Assembly: GCA_900113995.1 (NCBI GenBank)
Contig: FORK01000003.1
Location: forward strand, 1 to 60,767
DNA length: 60,767 nucleotides
Reading direction: 5' to 3'
DNA from: Ruminococcaceae bacterium D5
GTDB taxonomy: Bacteria; Bacillota; Clostridia; Oscillospirales; Ruminococcaceae
Below are positions 45,978 to 53,643 of this stretch, in pieces (positions within the stretch are counted from its first letter, which is position 1; every line of letters begins with the position of its first letter). A model generated the notes under the pieces. It was not told the origin of the DNA. It worked only from the letters and a program-made list of their open reading frames with translations, and did not search any database. A program made the position numbers and the translations under genes.

Positions 45978-47075
45978 ATGGCAATGCAATACAACCGTAT
46001 TTTTAACTTTTCCGCCGGCCCGTCGATGCTTCCCGTGCCGGTGCTGGAACGGTGCCGCGATGAAATGCTCAACTACAGAGGCTCCGGGATGAGCGTGATG
46101 GAGATGAGCCACCGCTCCAAAGTGTTCGACGAAATCGCCGTCAACGCCCAAAGACTGCTGCGGGAGGTGATGGGGATCCCCGATCACTACAAGGTGCTCT
46201 TTATGCAGGGCGGTGCGTCGCTCCAGTTTGCCGCCATTCCCCTGAACCTGCGCAAAAACGGCAGGGCCGATTACATCCGCACTGGAAATTTTTCAACCAT
46301 TGCCTCAAAGGAAGCGTCCAAATATCTGAAGGTGAACATTGCGGCCACCACCGAAGACAGCAATTTTGACCATATCCCGGCGCAGGAGGAACTGGCCCTC
46401 GATCCACAGGCCGATTATGTCCATATCTGCATGAACAACACCATCTACGGCAGCAGGTTTTCCTACATTCCGGAAACGGGGGCGGTGCCGCTGGCAGCGG
46501 ATCTCTCCAGCTGCATTCTCTCGGAGCCGATCGACGTTTCGAAGTTTGGATTGATCTACGCTGGGGTTCAGAAGAACATTGCCCCCGCCGGTATGGCGGT
46601 GGTCATCATCCGGGAGGACCTGCTGCGTGAGCCCGCTCCGGACCTGCCTATAATGCTCGATTACAAGCTGATGGCCGACAAGGATTCGATGTATAACACC
46701 CCCAACTGCTGGTGCATCTATGTCACCGGTCTGGTGCTGGAATACATCCGGTCAATCGGCGGGGTGGAAGAGATGGCCCGCCGCAACAAAAAGAAGGCGG
46801 ACGCTCTCTATGCGTGCCTCGATGAGAGCCGCCTGTTTCACGCGGCAGTCTGGCCCGGCAGCCGTTCGATGATGAATGTGACCTTCCGCACCGGGGACGA
46901 CACCCTCGACGCCGAATTTGTCAAGGGGGCCGCCGAACGCGGGATGGTCAACCTCAAAGGCCACAAGAAGGTGGGCGGGATGCGCGCCTCGATTTACAAC
47001 AATATGCCCTATGAGGGAGTCGAGACGCTGATCTCTTATCTGAAGGAATTTGAAGCGGCCCATCCGGCAAAATAA
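45978..47075 (+). CDS. serC: Phosphoserine aminotransferase
   Basis: 365 residues, typical length. It makes 3-phosphoserine from 3-phosphohydroxypyruvate and glutamate in serine biosynthesis. Family signatures: NFSAGPSMLP at the start, GSGMSVMEMSHR near 40, LFMQGGASLQF near 78, and the pyridoxal-phosphate lysine in YAGVQKNIAPAG near residue 199. AAGGAG precedes the ATG. Downstream serA completes the pathway pair; a phosphoserine phosphatase is not in the window. Confidence 0.97.
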   Translation: MAMQYNRIFNFSAGPSMLPVPVLERCRDEMLNYRGSGMSVMEMSHRSKVFDEIAVNAQRLLREVMGIPDHYKVLFMQGGASLQFAAIPLNLRKNGRADYIRTGNFSTIASKEASKYLKVNIAATTEDSNFDHIPAQEELALDPQADYVHICMNNTIYGSRFSYIPETGAVPLAADLSSCILSEPIDVSKFGLIYAGVQKNIAPAGMAVVIIREDLLREPAPDLPIMLDYKLMADKDSMYNTPNCWCIYVTGLVLEYIRSIGGVEEMARRNKKKADALYACLDESRLFHAAVWPGSRSMMNVTFRTGDDTLDAEFVKGAAERGMVNLKGHKKVGGMRASIYNNMPYEGVETLISYLKEFEAAHPAK

Positions 47076-47244
47076 ATGCTGGAAGCGCGGCCGAGATAAA
47101 AACTGAACTTGATTCGGGAGAGCGCGCAGGGATGGGCGTCCGCTTCCGCCGGAATTGGGAAGGACCCCTGTTCCGGTGAAAGAAAGCGGAAAATGTCCTG
47201 CGTCTGCTTTCCTGTTACCCAAAACAGGAGGGGAAGGGAGTTTT

Positions 47245-48153
47245 ATGCGTATTTTGATTACGGACGGCATCGAAGCCTCCGCGGAGCAGGCGCTGCTCGA
47301 ACGCGGCCATGAGGTGGTGCAGAAGTTTTATCCGCCCGAGGAACTCGGAGAGCAGCTCGAACAGTTTGACGCACTGATCGTCCGGTCGGCCACCAAGGTG
47401 AGGCAGCCGGCCATTGACCGGGCGGCCGCTGCGGGAAGGCTCCGCGTGATCTGCCGCGGCGGGGTCGGGATGGATAATATCGATGTGGATTACGCACGCT
47501 CGAAGGGGATTGCGGTGCGTAACACACCGGGCGCCTCGACCAACTCGGTGGCGGAGATGACTCTCGGGCTGATGCTCTCGGCGGCGCGGCATATCGGTCC
47601 GGCCACCGCCTCGATGCGTCAGGGCCAATGGAACAAAAAGCAGTACACCGGGATCGAGCTCGGCGGAAAAACACTGGGGATCGCCGGCTTCGGCCGTATC
47701 GGCCGCCGCACTGCCGCACTGGCCAGAGCCTTTGGAATGCGGGTGCTTGCATTCAACCGTTCCCAGTGCGAGGAGGGCAGGGCGCTTGCCGAGTATGTCG
47801 ATCTCGACACCCTGCTGGCGGAGTCCGACTTCCTCAGCCTGCATCTTCCCGCCGCTCCCGGAGGGTGCCCGCTGGTGCGGGACGAGACGATTGCGCGCAT
47901 GAAGGAGGGGGTCGTTATCGTCAATGCCGGGCGCGGCTGCCTGATCGACGAGGACGCCCTGCTGCGCGGCCTCGAGTCGGGCAGGGTGCGGGCCGCGGGA
48001 CTCGACGTTTATGCTGCAGAGCCGACAGCCAACAGCGCTCTGACCTCCCATCCGAGGGTGACCTGCACGCCGCACATCGGCGCGGCCGCCGCCGAAGCGC
48101 AGCAGCGGGTCGGAGCGGAACTTGTCTCCATTATCGATGAAATTTTTGCCTAG
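47245..48153 (+). CDS. serA: 3-phosphoglycerate dehydrogenase, short form
   Basis: 302 residues: D-isomer 2-hydroxyacid dehydrogenase fold with substrate motif CRGGVGMDNIDVDYA near residue 75, NAD-binding GKTLGIAGFGRIGRR near 140, the catalytic Arg/Glu region (NAGRGCLIDEDALLRGL) and the catalytic His in TPHIGAAAAEA near 280. No C-terminal ACT domain, so the usual serine feedback site is missing. ATG at 47245 follows a GGAGGGGAAGGGAG stretch. Neighbour of serC, 169 bases apart; family members can also act on other 2-hydroxyacids. Confidence 0.92.
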   Translation: MRILITDGIEASAEQALLERGHEVVQKFYPPEELGEQLEQFDALIVRSATKVRQPAIDRAAAAGRLRVICRGGVGMDNIDVDYARSKGIAVRNTPGASTNSVAEMTLGLMLSAARHIGPATASMRQGQWNKKQYTGIELGGKTLGIAGFGRIGRRTAALARAFGMRVLAFNRSQCEEGRALAEYVDLDTLLAESDFLSLHLPAAPGGCPLVRDETIARMKEGVVIVNAGRGCLIDEDALLRGLESGRVRAAGLDVYAAEPTANSALTSHPRVTCTPHIGAAAAEAQQRVGAELVSIIDEIFA

Positions 48154-48181
48154 AAGCGTTTTACCCGGAAGGAGGGACCCC

Positions 48182-48874
48182 ATGCTTGGCAATACCTTTT
48201 ACGGCTATGACCTGATTGCCCTCAATGAAGTTACGATGCTGCTGCGGCTGGTACTCGCCACCGTTTGCGGCGGACTGCTGGGCTTTGAACGCACAAAAAA
48301 GCGGCGTGCCGCCGGCATCCGGACCTATATTCTGGTTTGTCAGGGGGCGTGCGCCGCGATGATGACCGGACAGTTCGTTTATCTCTATGTCGGCAGCACC
48401 GATGTGTCCCGGATCGGTGCGCAGGTCGTCAGCGGCATAGGCTTTCTCGGCGCGGGAACCATCCTGATGACCGGTTATCACAAGATCCGGGGCCTCACGA
48501 CCGCGGCGGGTCTCTGGGCCACTGCCTGCATGGGACTGGCTCTGGGGGCGGGGTTCTATCTCGGAGCACTGACCGTCTGCCTGATGATGTATGCCACCAT
48601 GGGGCTGATGGATAAGGTGCAGACAGACTACGTCTCCCGATCCCACTATATGGACCTGTATATCGTTTTCCGCTCCTTTCAGGATGTGGTCAATTTTTTC
48701 AGCTTTGCCCGAAAAGCAGATTTCAAAATCCGGGATTTTGAGACGACCCGGCTTTCCGACTGCAACGAACTGGGAACCGTCTTTTCCCTGACCTTCAACA
48801 AAAAATATACCCATGAGGAAGCGTATGCCTGTTTAGCCAAGGCCGAAGGGGTGCTTCTGATCGAAGAGGTGTAA
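48182..48874 (+). CDS. MgtC/SapB-family membrane protein
   Basis: 230 residues. Four to five membrane helices in the first 140 residues with family motifs RLVLATVCGGLLGFERTKK and RTYILVCQGACAAMM, GIGFLGAGTILMTG, and LTTAAGLWATACMG. The C-terminal ~85 residues form a soluble ACT-like domain. The family influences Mg2+ adaptation or membrane potential; exact role unknown here. AAGGAGGG precedes the ATG. Followed by the terminator at 48909. Confidence 0.9.
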   Translation: MLGNTFYGYDLIALNEVTMLLRLVLATVCGGLLGFERTKKRRAAGIRTYILVCQGACAAMMTGQFVYLYVGSTDVSRIGAQVVSGIGFLGAGTILMTGYHKIRGLTTAAGLWATACMGLALGAGFYLGALTVCLMMYATMGLMDKVQTDYVSRSHYMDLYIVFRSFQDVVNFFSFARKADFKIRDFETTRLSDCNELGTVFSLTFNKKYTHEEAYACLAKAEGVLLIEEV

Positions 48875-48908
48875 AAAGCTCGGGATAGCTTGAGACATTC
48901 AATCGAAA

Positions 48909-48950
48909 AGGCAGGGGGACACAGGCTTTTGAGTCCGTGTCCCCCTGCCT
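48909..48950 (+). terminator. Strong hairpin after the mgtC-like gene
   Basis: A 14-bp perfect stem (48909-48922 with 48937-48950), 35 bases after the stop. No clear T-run on the plus strand. Confidence 0.6.
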
Positions 48951-48978
48951 GCACTGTGGAACTTTGTTATGCATGCCC

Positions 48979-49164
48979 TCAAGGAAGGTAATCGATGAAA
49001 TATGGAAGCGGCGCATAGCTGTTCTGAGGACTGCGGCTGGCGATGACTGTGACCGGATTCAGCTCCGGCACGACAAGAATATACTGCCCCCGGGCGCCGA
49101 AGGCATAGAATGTGCGGTAGTTTCCGGAGCCGAAGGGGCGAATCCACCACTTCTGAATTGGGCG
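48979..49164 (-). pseudogene. Decayed 3' end of a beta-lactamase-family serine hydrolase
   Basis: About 60 codons ending with TGA at 48981-48979. The frame reads WWIRPFGSGNYRTFYAFGAR, then GQYILVVPELNPVTVIASR. This pattern matches the C-terminal end of class C beta-lactamase-type hydrolases (YQWWI...FYAFGHGGQYI.VVP.L), where the usual HGGQ is ARGQ here. There is no start and the frame loses similarity above about 49150; the 5' part, with the SxxK and YxN motifs, is absent. Confidence 0.55.
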
Positions 49165-49198
49165 GCATACGGAGAAAGCATGGGGCGCGAAGCGGCAG

Positions 49199-49234
49199 AA
49201 AAAGGCGCCGGACGGCTTTTGACCATCCGGCGCC
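49199..49234 (-). terminator. Intrinsic terminator of the spoVA operon
   Basis: A 9-bp GC-rich stem (49204-49212 with 49226-49234) with a minus-strand TTTTT tail, 25 bases after the spoVAE stop. Confidence 0.85.
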
Positions 49235-49259
49235 TCCGAAAGGAGGATTTCCCCCGCCG

Positions 49260-49631
49260 CTAGGATTTATCCCCCGATTTGAATACCAGAGAAACAATCA
49301 GGCCCGCGATCATGGCGGCGGTGATCCCCGCGGCGCTGGCGGTCAGCGGTCCGAGCAGGATTCCCATAAAGCCGTATTCCCGCACCGCGTCCCGTACTCC
49401 GCGTGCGATGGTGGCACCGAAGCCGGTCAGAGGAACGGTGGCCCCCGCTCCCGCAAAGTCGATCAAAGGCTGATAGAGTCCCAGCCCGCTGAGAAAGACA
49501 CCCGCCACCACAAAGGCGACGAGAATCCGCGCCGGCGTCAGCTTGGTGAAATCGATCAGAAGCTGCCCGACCAGACAGATCAGTCCTCCGACCACGAACG
49601 CCTTGAGGTAGGAAAGAAAAATTACGCTCAC
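49260..49631 (-). CDS. spoVAE: Stage V sporulation protein AE (SpoVAEb type)
   Basis: 123 residues, about four membrane helices. Segments LICLVGQLLIDFTKLTPARIL and GAGATVPLTGFGATIARG are diagnostic. Part of the SpoVA channel that moves calcium-dipicolinate into the forespore and out at germination. GTG start after AAGGAGGG; overlaps spoVAD by four bases. Confidence 0.94.
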   Translation of the reverse strand: MSVIFLSYLKAFVVGGLICLVGQLLIDFTKLTPARILVAFVVAGVFLSGLGLYQPLIDFAGAGATVPLTGFGATIARGVRDAVREYGFMGILLGPLTASAAGITAAMIAGLIVSLVFKSGDKS

Positions 49632-50653
49632 AGGATTCCCTCCTTTTCATGCGAAAGCCAGACGAGGTGGGCGATTCCGGGGATGGACTCCTTCTGCTGA
49701 ACGGTGGTGGGGGAAAGCAGCGCGCCGGTCGGCATAAAGAGCAGATTGCGGATTTTGCCGTCCCGCAGTGAGGGCAGCAGGTAAGAGCCGAGCACCGAAG
49801 CGGAGCAGCCGCAGCCCGAGCCGCCCGAATGAACGTCCTGCTTCTGCCGGTCATAAATTAACAGGCCGCAGTCGGTGTGGCGGGATTTGATATCGATCCC
49901 GTCGCGCTGAAGCAGCTCGACAAGAAGCTGGGAGCCGATTGCCCCAAGGTCGCCGGTAGCGATCAGATCGAACTGCTCCGGGGAGGTATTGGTATCGGTG
50001 AAAAAGCGCCGCAGCGTCGCAGCGGCGGCGGGCGCCATCGCTGCGCCCATATTGTTCTGGTCGGTCACCCCCAAATCCTCGACGGTGCCGACGGTGACGG
50101 CGCGGAGATAGGGCGGCTGATTTCCCTCTTCCAGAACGACCGCCCCGGAGGCGGTCGCCGTCCACTGGGCGGAAGGCGGCCGCACCGAGCCGTATTCGAG
50201 CGGAAAGCGGTACTGCCGTTCGGCGGTGCAGAAGTGGGAGGAGGTCACCGCCATCGCCCGGCGCACCGTCTGGGAATCCACCAGCAGCGAGGCCAGAAGC
50301 ATCCCCTCGGCCATGGTCGAACAGGCGCCGTAAAGCCCGAACAGCGGAATTCCGGAATCGCGCAGGCCGAAGGTGGTGCCGACGCATTGGTTCAGCAGAT
50401 CCCCCGCGAAGATGCAGTCGATATCCTCATAGGTGAGCGCCGCGTTGGAAAGGGCTTTGTCTGCGGTCAGAGAAACCATCCGGCTCTCCGCCTTTTCCCA
50501 TGAGTCCTGCCCGAAGGTGCTGTCCGGTTCAATTAAATCAAATCCGGAGGCGAGAGGACCCTGCCCTTCCTTTTTGCTGCCGACGGCAGCCCATGCGCGT
50601 ACCGTGAGGCACTGCTGCATCAGATAGGTTTGTTTTCCTTGTTTCTTTGCCAT
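49628..50653 (-). CDS. spoVAD: Stage V sporulation protein AD
   Basis: 341 residues with a thiolase-like fold, the soluble dipicolinate-binding component of the SpoVA complex. Features: PDSTFGQDSWEKAESRM near residue 43, GLYGACSTMAEGMLLASLLV near 107, and SSHFCTAERQYRFPLEYG near 140. Ten bases after spoVAC, four-base overlap with spoVAE. Confidence 0.96.
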   Translation of the reverse strand: MAKKQGKQTYLMQQCLTVRAWAAVGSKKEGQGPLASGFDLIEPDSTFGQDSWEKAESRMVSLTADKALSNAALTYEDIDCIFAGDLLNQCVGTTFGLRDSGIPLFGLYGACSTMAEGMLLASLLVDSQTVRRAMAVTSSHFCTAERQYRFPLEYGSVRPPSAQWTATASGAVVLEEGNQPPYLRAVTVGTVEDLGVTDQNNMGAAMAPAAAATLRRFFTDTNTSPEQFDLIATGDLGAIGSQLLVELLQRDGIDIKSRHTDCGLLIYDRQKQDVHSGGSGCGCSASVLGSYLLPSLRDGKIRNLLFMPTGALLSPTTVQQKESIPGIAHLVWLSHEKEGIL

Positions 50654-50662
50654 AACTTCCTC

Positions 50663-51106
50663 CTAATAGAGGCCGAAGAGCCAGATAATCAGCCCATAGA
50701 GCACGCCCGCCGCCACGCCGTAGACGATGACCGGCCCGGCGATCAGAAACATCTTGGCCCCGACCCCCAGAACCATTCCCTCGGTTTTGAATTCGAGGGC
50801 GGGGGAGGCGACGGCATTGGCGAAGCCGGTAATCGGCACGAGGGTGCCTGCGCCGGCATATTTGGCGATATTGTCAAAGACATTCAGTCCGGTCAGCAGG
50901 GCGGAGAGAGCCACCAGCGTACAGGAGGCGGCGACCGGGCAGAACTTCTGCTCAACACCCAGCGCTGCATAGCCGTCGATCAGCATCTGGCCGAGCAGGC
51001 AGATCAGGCCGCCGATGAGAAATGCCCCGGGCAGCGTAGCGGCGATTTTGCTTGGCGGTGAGGCTTTTTTGACCATTTGATCATAATCCTGGTTGGAAAG
51101 CTGCAA
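50663..51106 (-). CDS. spoVAC: Stage V sporulation protein AC
   Basis: 147 residues, about five membrane helices; the mechanosensitive channel-like member of the SpoVA complex. Segments PSKIAATLPGAFLIGGLICL and GAGTLVPITGFANAVASPA. TTG start at 51106 follows GGAAGGGAT; the frame is open further upstream but without a better site. First gene of the operon, divergent from the hydrolase at 51262. Confidence 0.93.
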   Translation of the reverse strand: MQLSNQDYDQMVKKASPPSKIAATLPGAFLIGGLICLLGQMLIDGYAALGVEQKFCPVAASCTLVALSALLTGLNVFDNIAKYAGAGTLVPITGFANAVASPALEFKTEGMVLGVGAKMFLIAGPVIVYGVAAGVLYGLIIWLFGLY

Positions 51107-51186
51107 CGTAAATCCCTTCCTTTCAGGGGTAGTGTTCCGTTTTTCCTCTGCAATATGTATTTTCAATGGGAAGGTACCAAAAAGCA

Positions 51187-51215
51187 GGAAATACGCATAT
51201 TTTATGCGGATTTCC
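51187..51215. promoter_or_regulatory. Inverted repeat between divergent spore genes
   Basis: Thirteen-base arms with one mismatch (51187-51199 with 51203-51215, GGAAATACGCATA and mate) around a TTT centre. It lies 80 bases from spoVAC and 47 from the hydrolase, so it is suited to joint control of both directions. Confidence 0.5.
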
Positions 51216-51261
51216 AATAGCTATGGAGTAGATCGGCGATGATCGAAAGGGGGGACCGAAG

Positions 51262-51702
51262 ATTGCCTACACCGATTTAGAGCTCTTCGCGCGCTTGATT
51301 CAATGCGAGGCAGGCGGGGAAGGGGACGATGGAATGCGTGCGGTGGCGAGTGTGGTGATGAACCGGGTCAACGCACCCGGCGGGGAATATGCGCGGGTCG
51401 GCAAGGGAAGCCTGCGCAATATCATCTATCAGAAAGGACAATTCGACTGCGTTCGGGAAATTGTTGGCGGAAAGCCCAACAACCAGCTCGTTTACAACAT
51501 GTCTCCGGAACAGATCCATTATGATATCGCCGAGTGGGCGATACTCGGAAACAGACTGACCAACCTCGGGCAGGCGCTCTGGTATTTCAACCCTTATAAG
51601 CCCGAATGCCGGGTCAATTTTCCAAGCAAGGTCGGGGAATTTGCCATCCGCATCGGGGATCACTGCTTTTACAACCCGACCGAGTATTATTTCGAAACAT
51701 AA
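51262..51702 (+). CDS. CwlJ/SleB-family spore cortex hydrolase
   Basis: 146 residues, one Hydrolase_2-type catalytic domain (FARLIQCEAGGEGDDGM at about 9-25, ASVVMNRVNAPGG, later GQFDCV and ALWYFNPYKPE), no peptidoglycan-binding domain or signal peptide, as in CwlJ rather than SleB. It digests cortex at germination. No ATG, GTG or TTG in frame gives the full domain: the only TTG (51295) would remove the first conserved helix. An ATT at 51262 stands eight bases after a GGGGGG ribosome site and yields a start like CwlJ, so ATT initiation is proposed. The partner gerQ-like gene follows 18 bases later. Confidence 0.85.
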   Translation: MAYTDLELFARLIQCEAGGEGDDGMRAVASVVMNRVNAPGGEYARVGKGSLRNIIYQKGQFDCVREIVGGKPNNQLVYNMSPEQIHYDIAEWAILGNRLTNLGQALWYFNPYKPECRVNFPSKVGEFAIRIGDHCFYNPTEYYFET

Positions 51703-51720
51703 GAAGGGGGAATCCATTCC

Positions 51721-52077
51721 ATGGCAATCGGGCCGTTTGAAAACAGAGTGGCATGGCATCTCAACGAAAGCGACCCTCCTGCGGTGAGCGGCAACGAAAT
51801 TTCTCAGTCCGCATACAACGGTTCCATGCAGCAGATTCTGCGCGAAAATGTAGGCAATTATGTGATCTGCGAGTTCCTTGTGGGGACACAGAACCTCGAG
51901 CGAAAGGAAGGAATCCTCTATTCCGTAGGGGTCAGTTTCCTTGTGTTGTATGGCGTATACAATCAGGAGTATATCGTCTGCGATTTTTACTCACTGAAAT
52001 TTGTTACTTTTCTGGACCCGGAGACGCTTGCACGCCGGGGCATCAACCTGAGTATGATTCCTCAGCTTCAGCAGTAG
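51721..52077 (+). CDS. GerQ-like spore coat/germination protein
   Basis: 118 residues. The region 30-100 (SYN-type start: QSAYNGSMQQILRENVGNYV; then LVLYGVYNQEYIVCDFYSLK and FVTFLDPE) matches GerQ, the coat protein needed to place CwlJ in the spore and cross-linked there. In Bacillus, cwlJ and gerQ are also adjacent, which supports both calls. Good GAAGGGGG site before the ATG. The N-terminal 28 residues are variable. Confidence 0.78.
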   Translation: MAIGPFENRVAWHLNESDPPAVSGNEISQSAYNGSMQQILRENVGNYVICEFLVGTQNLERKEGILYSVGVSFLVLYGVYNQEYIVCDFYSLKFVTFLDPETLARRGINLSMIPQLQQ

Positions 52078-52126
52078 CGGAAGCCGCCAAACAAATGTGG
52101 TGAACGCGTGGGCTGTGCCAGTCCTA

Positions 52127-52152
52127 AAACGGCATGGGGCGTCCTGCCGTTT
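52127..52152 (+). terminator. Short hairpin downstream of the gerQ-like gene
   Basis: AAACGGCA/TGCCGTTT arms (52127-52134 with 52145-52152), 50 bases past the stop; weak tail. Confidence 0.45.
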
Positions 52153-52201
52153 AAGAGAAACAGGAACCGTTTTTACCTGATTTCAGCGTTCTCCTATCAC
52201 G

Positions 52202-52248
52202 CGGCGGGCGGATGCGGGCGGCTTATAGCCGCCCGCATCCGCCCGCCG
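52202..52248. terminator. Very long perfect hairpin (22-bp stem)
   Basis: 22 bases (52202-52223) pair perfectly with 52227-52248 across a TAT loop; the stem is built of GGGCGG blocks. A short T-rich tail (TTTCGCTTT) follows on the plus strand, so it may be the main terminator of cwlJ-gerQ. Confidence 0.6.
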
Positions 52249-52315
52249 TTTCGCTTTCCCTCTGCCGTACTCGCACGCCTGTCCGGTGAGCGGTGCGCAC
52301 GAAAAGAGCGGCACC

Positions 52316-52611
52316 GCTGCATTATACGCATTGCTGCTTCCAAAGTTCCTGAAAGACGGGAGGGGATTTCGGCATACTGCTGCATCACACGCCGCATGGC
52401 AGCCGCCCAAACATACTGGCAGGGGGACTTTAACGCATGGTTGTGTCACATGCATTACAGCTGCCAAAGCCTGCTGACAGGAAGGAGGGTATCCTGACAC
52501 ATAGCTGCATTACACGCCGTATGACAGTCGCTAAAGCCCGCTGACAGGAAGAGAGGATTTCGACGCATGGGTGTATCACATGCATTACGGCTGTCAAGGC
52601 TGGAATTTATT
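52316..52611. repeat. Imperfect tandem repeats of about 64 bases, five units
   Basis: Units begin near 52316, 52372, 52435, 52499 and 52565 (lengths about 56, 63, 64, 66 and a partial). Each has a GCAT...TGCATNACACGCC-like first half, a GCCAAAGC/CTGACAGGA middle and a GGAGG...TTTCGAC end. Unit lengths are not multiples of three and no frame stays open, so it is non-coding. The rest of 52612-52715 shows nothing recognisable. Confidence 0.75.
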
Positions 52612-52715
52612 CTGTTTTGCCTTTACTTCTTGATTCGCTGCCGCTTCACTGCATTCAGTCCTGTTGATGAAAGCATTTTATTGCCCGCTGGCCAGTGAGT
52701 GCCCGATACGGCAAA

Positions 52716-52750
52716 CAAAACGCCGCGCTCTTTCAAGTGGGAAAGAGCGC
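52716..52750 (-). terminator. Intrinsic terminator of the rhomboid gene
   Basis: A 10-bp core stem GCGCTCTTTC/GAAAGAGCGC (52725-52734 with 52741-52750), then minus-strand TTTTGTTTG. Confidence 0.8.
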
Positions 52751-52795
52751 AGCCGATTCCGCGTACGGTACAGGATGCCCGGATGCCGGAGGTTC

Positions 52796-53371
52796 TTATT
52801 CTGTGTGCTGCGGCAGAAAGAGATAGCCTGAGGCGGCGCCAACCACACCGCCGATGATGTGCGCGAACTGGGATACCTCCTGATTTGTGCCCAGAACGGC
52901 GTCGAGCACCTCGCCGCCGAGATAGAGGACGGCTACAACGATCAGAGTCAGTGGAATCTGTCCGCTGCGGCTGCCGGTAATCGAGGAAAGCAGGATAAAC
53001 GCAAAGACGATTCCGCTGGCGCCGAGCACTCCATACTGCGGAAACAGAAACAGGTGCAGAATCCCGGTGGTCAGCGCGGTGCAGAGAATGACCAGAAGCA
53101 GGCGGCGGCTTCCGTATTTTTCTTCGAGCATCGGCCCGGTGAGCAGCAGGAGCATGATATTGCCGCTGTAGTGCTCCCCGCTCGCATGGCCGAGCACATG
53201 GGTAAAAAGTCTCAGGTAGGTGAGCGGGTCACTCCAGCTGCTCCGATAAAGGGTGAAGTATCGGTTCATCAGCGTCCCGCCGGTGGCCTGTGAGATCAGC
53301 AGAACTGCCAGAGAAAGCAGCGAAAAGGTAAGAACTACCGGCGAATTATAAACAATGCCCCGTCGTTTCAT
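52796..53371 (-). CDS. Rhomboid-family intramembrane serine protease
   Basis: 191 residues, six membrane helices. Catalytic serine in GASGIVFAF (about residue 118) and histidine in FAHIIGGVVG (about 169); HVLGHASGEHYSGN stands where rhomboids carry the HxxxN oxyanion motif. It cleaves membrane proteins within the bilayer; substrate unknown. ATG at 53371 with GGAGG five bases upstream; the frame extends 21 codons further without a site. Confidence 0.88.
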   Translation of the reverse strand: MKRRGIVYNSPVVLTFSLLSLAVLLISQATGGTLMNRYFTLYRSSWSDPLTYLRLFTHVLGHASGEHYSGNIMLLLLTGPMLEEKYGSRRLLLVILCTALTTGILHLFLFPQYGVLGASGIVFAFILLSSITGSRSGQIPLTLIVVAVLYLGGEVLDAVLGTNQEVSQFAHIIGGVVGAASGYLFLPQHTE

Positions 53372-53450
53372 GTCATCCTCCGTATCAGGCTGTCGTTGCT
53401 TGTCCATTTTACCGCACCCCGCCTGTTTTCGCAAGGGAGAAAGAGAGGGC

Positions 53451-53572
53451 GGCGGTATCTTGACCGCTGTCCATCATGATGATAAGATGACAGCAAAGAG
53501 GGGCGCGGAAATGGGGCGAATGAAGTGAGGCTCCCCGCTGCCAGCACAAAATAGAACCGGAATTTGTCCAAA
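53451..53572 (+). pseudogene. Degenerate upstream duplicate of the zinc-ribbon gene's promoter and 5' end
   Basis: Promoter TTGACC-17-TAAGAT (53460-53488) and following sequence align with the functional unit 53583-53700: same CATGATGATAA spacer, ribosome region, GAAGTGA start, and first ~17 codons. The duplicated codons lack the Cys pair and hit a stop (AAATAG) at the equivalent of residue ~10. Confidence 0.65.
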
Positions 53573-53592
53573 GGGGAGAAAACGGCGGAATC

Positions 53593-53621
53593 TTGAACGA
53601 TATCAATCATGATGATAAAAT
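53593..53621 (+). promoter_or_regulatory. Promoter of the zinc-ribbon gene
   Basis: TTGAAC (53593-53598), 17 bases, TAAAAT (53616-53621). It places the transcript start near 53628 and so fixes the GTG at 53644 as the start codon. Confidence 0.75.
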
Positions 53622-53643
53622 GAAAGTAAAGCGGGGTGATGAA

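Noticed and set aside
48899..49297. 132-codon minus-strand frame between mgtC-like and spoVAE genes
   Set aside because: It spans two terminator hairpins and is out of frame with the recognisable serine-hydrolase remnant.
52316..52611. CRISPR array
   Set aside because: Units are contiguous and degenerate throughout; there is no alternation of constant repeats and unique spacers, and no cas genes.
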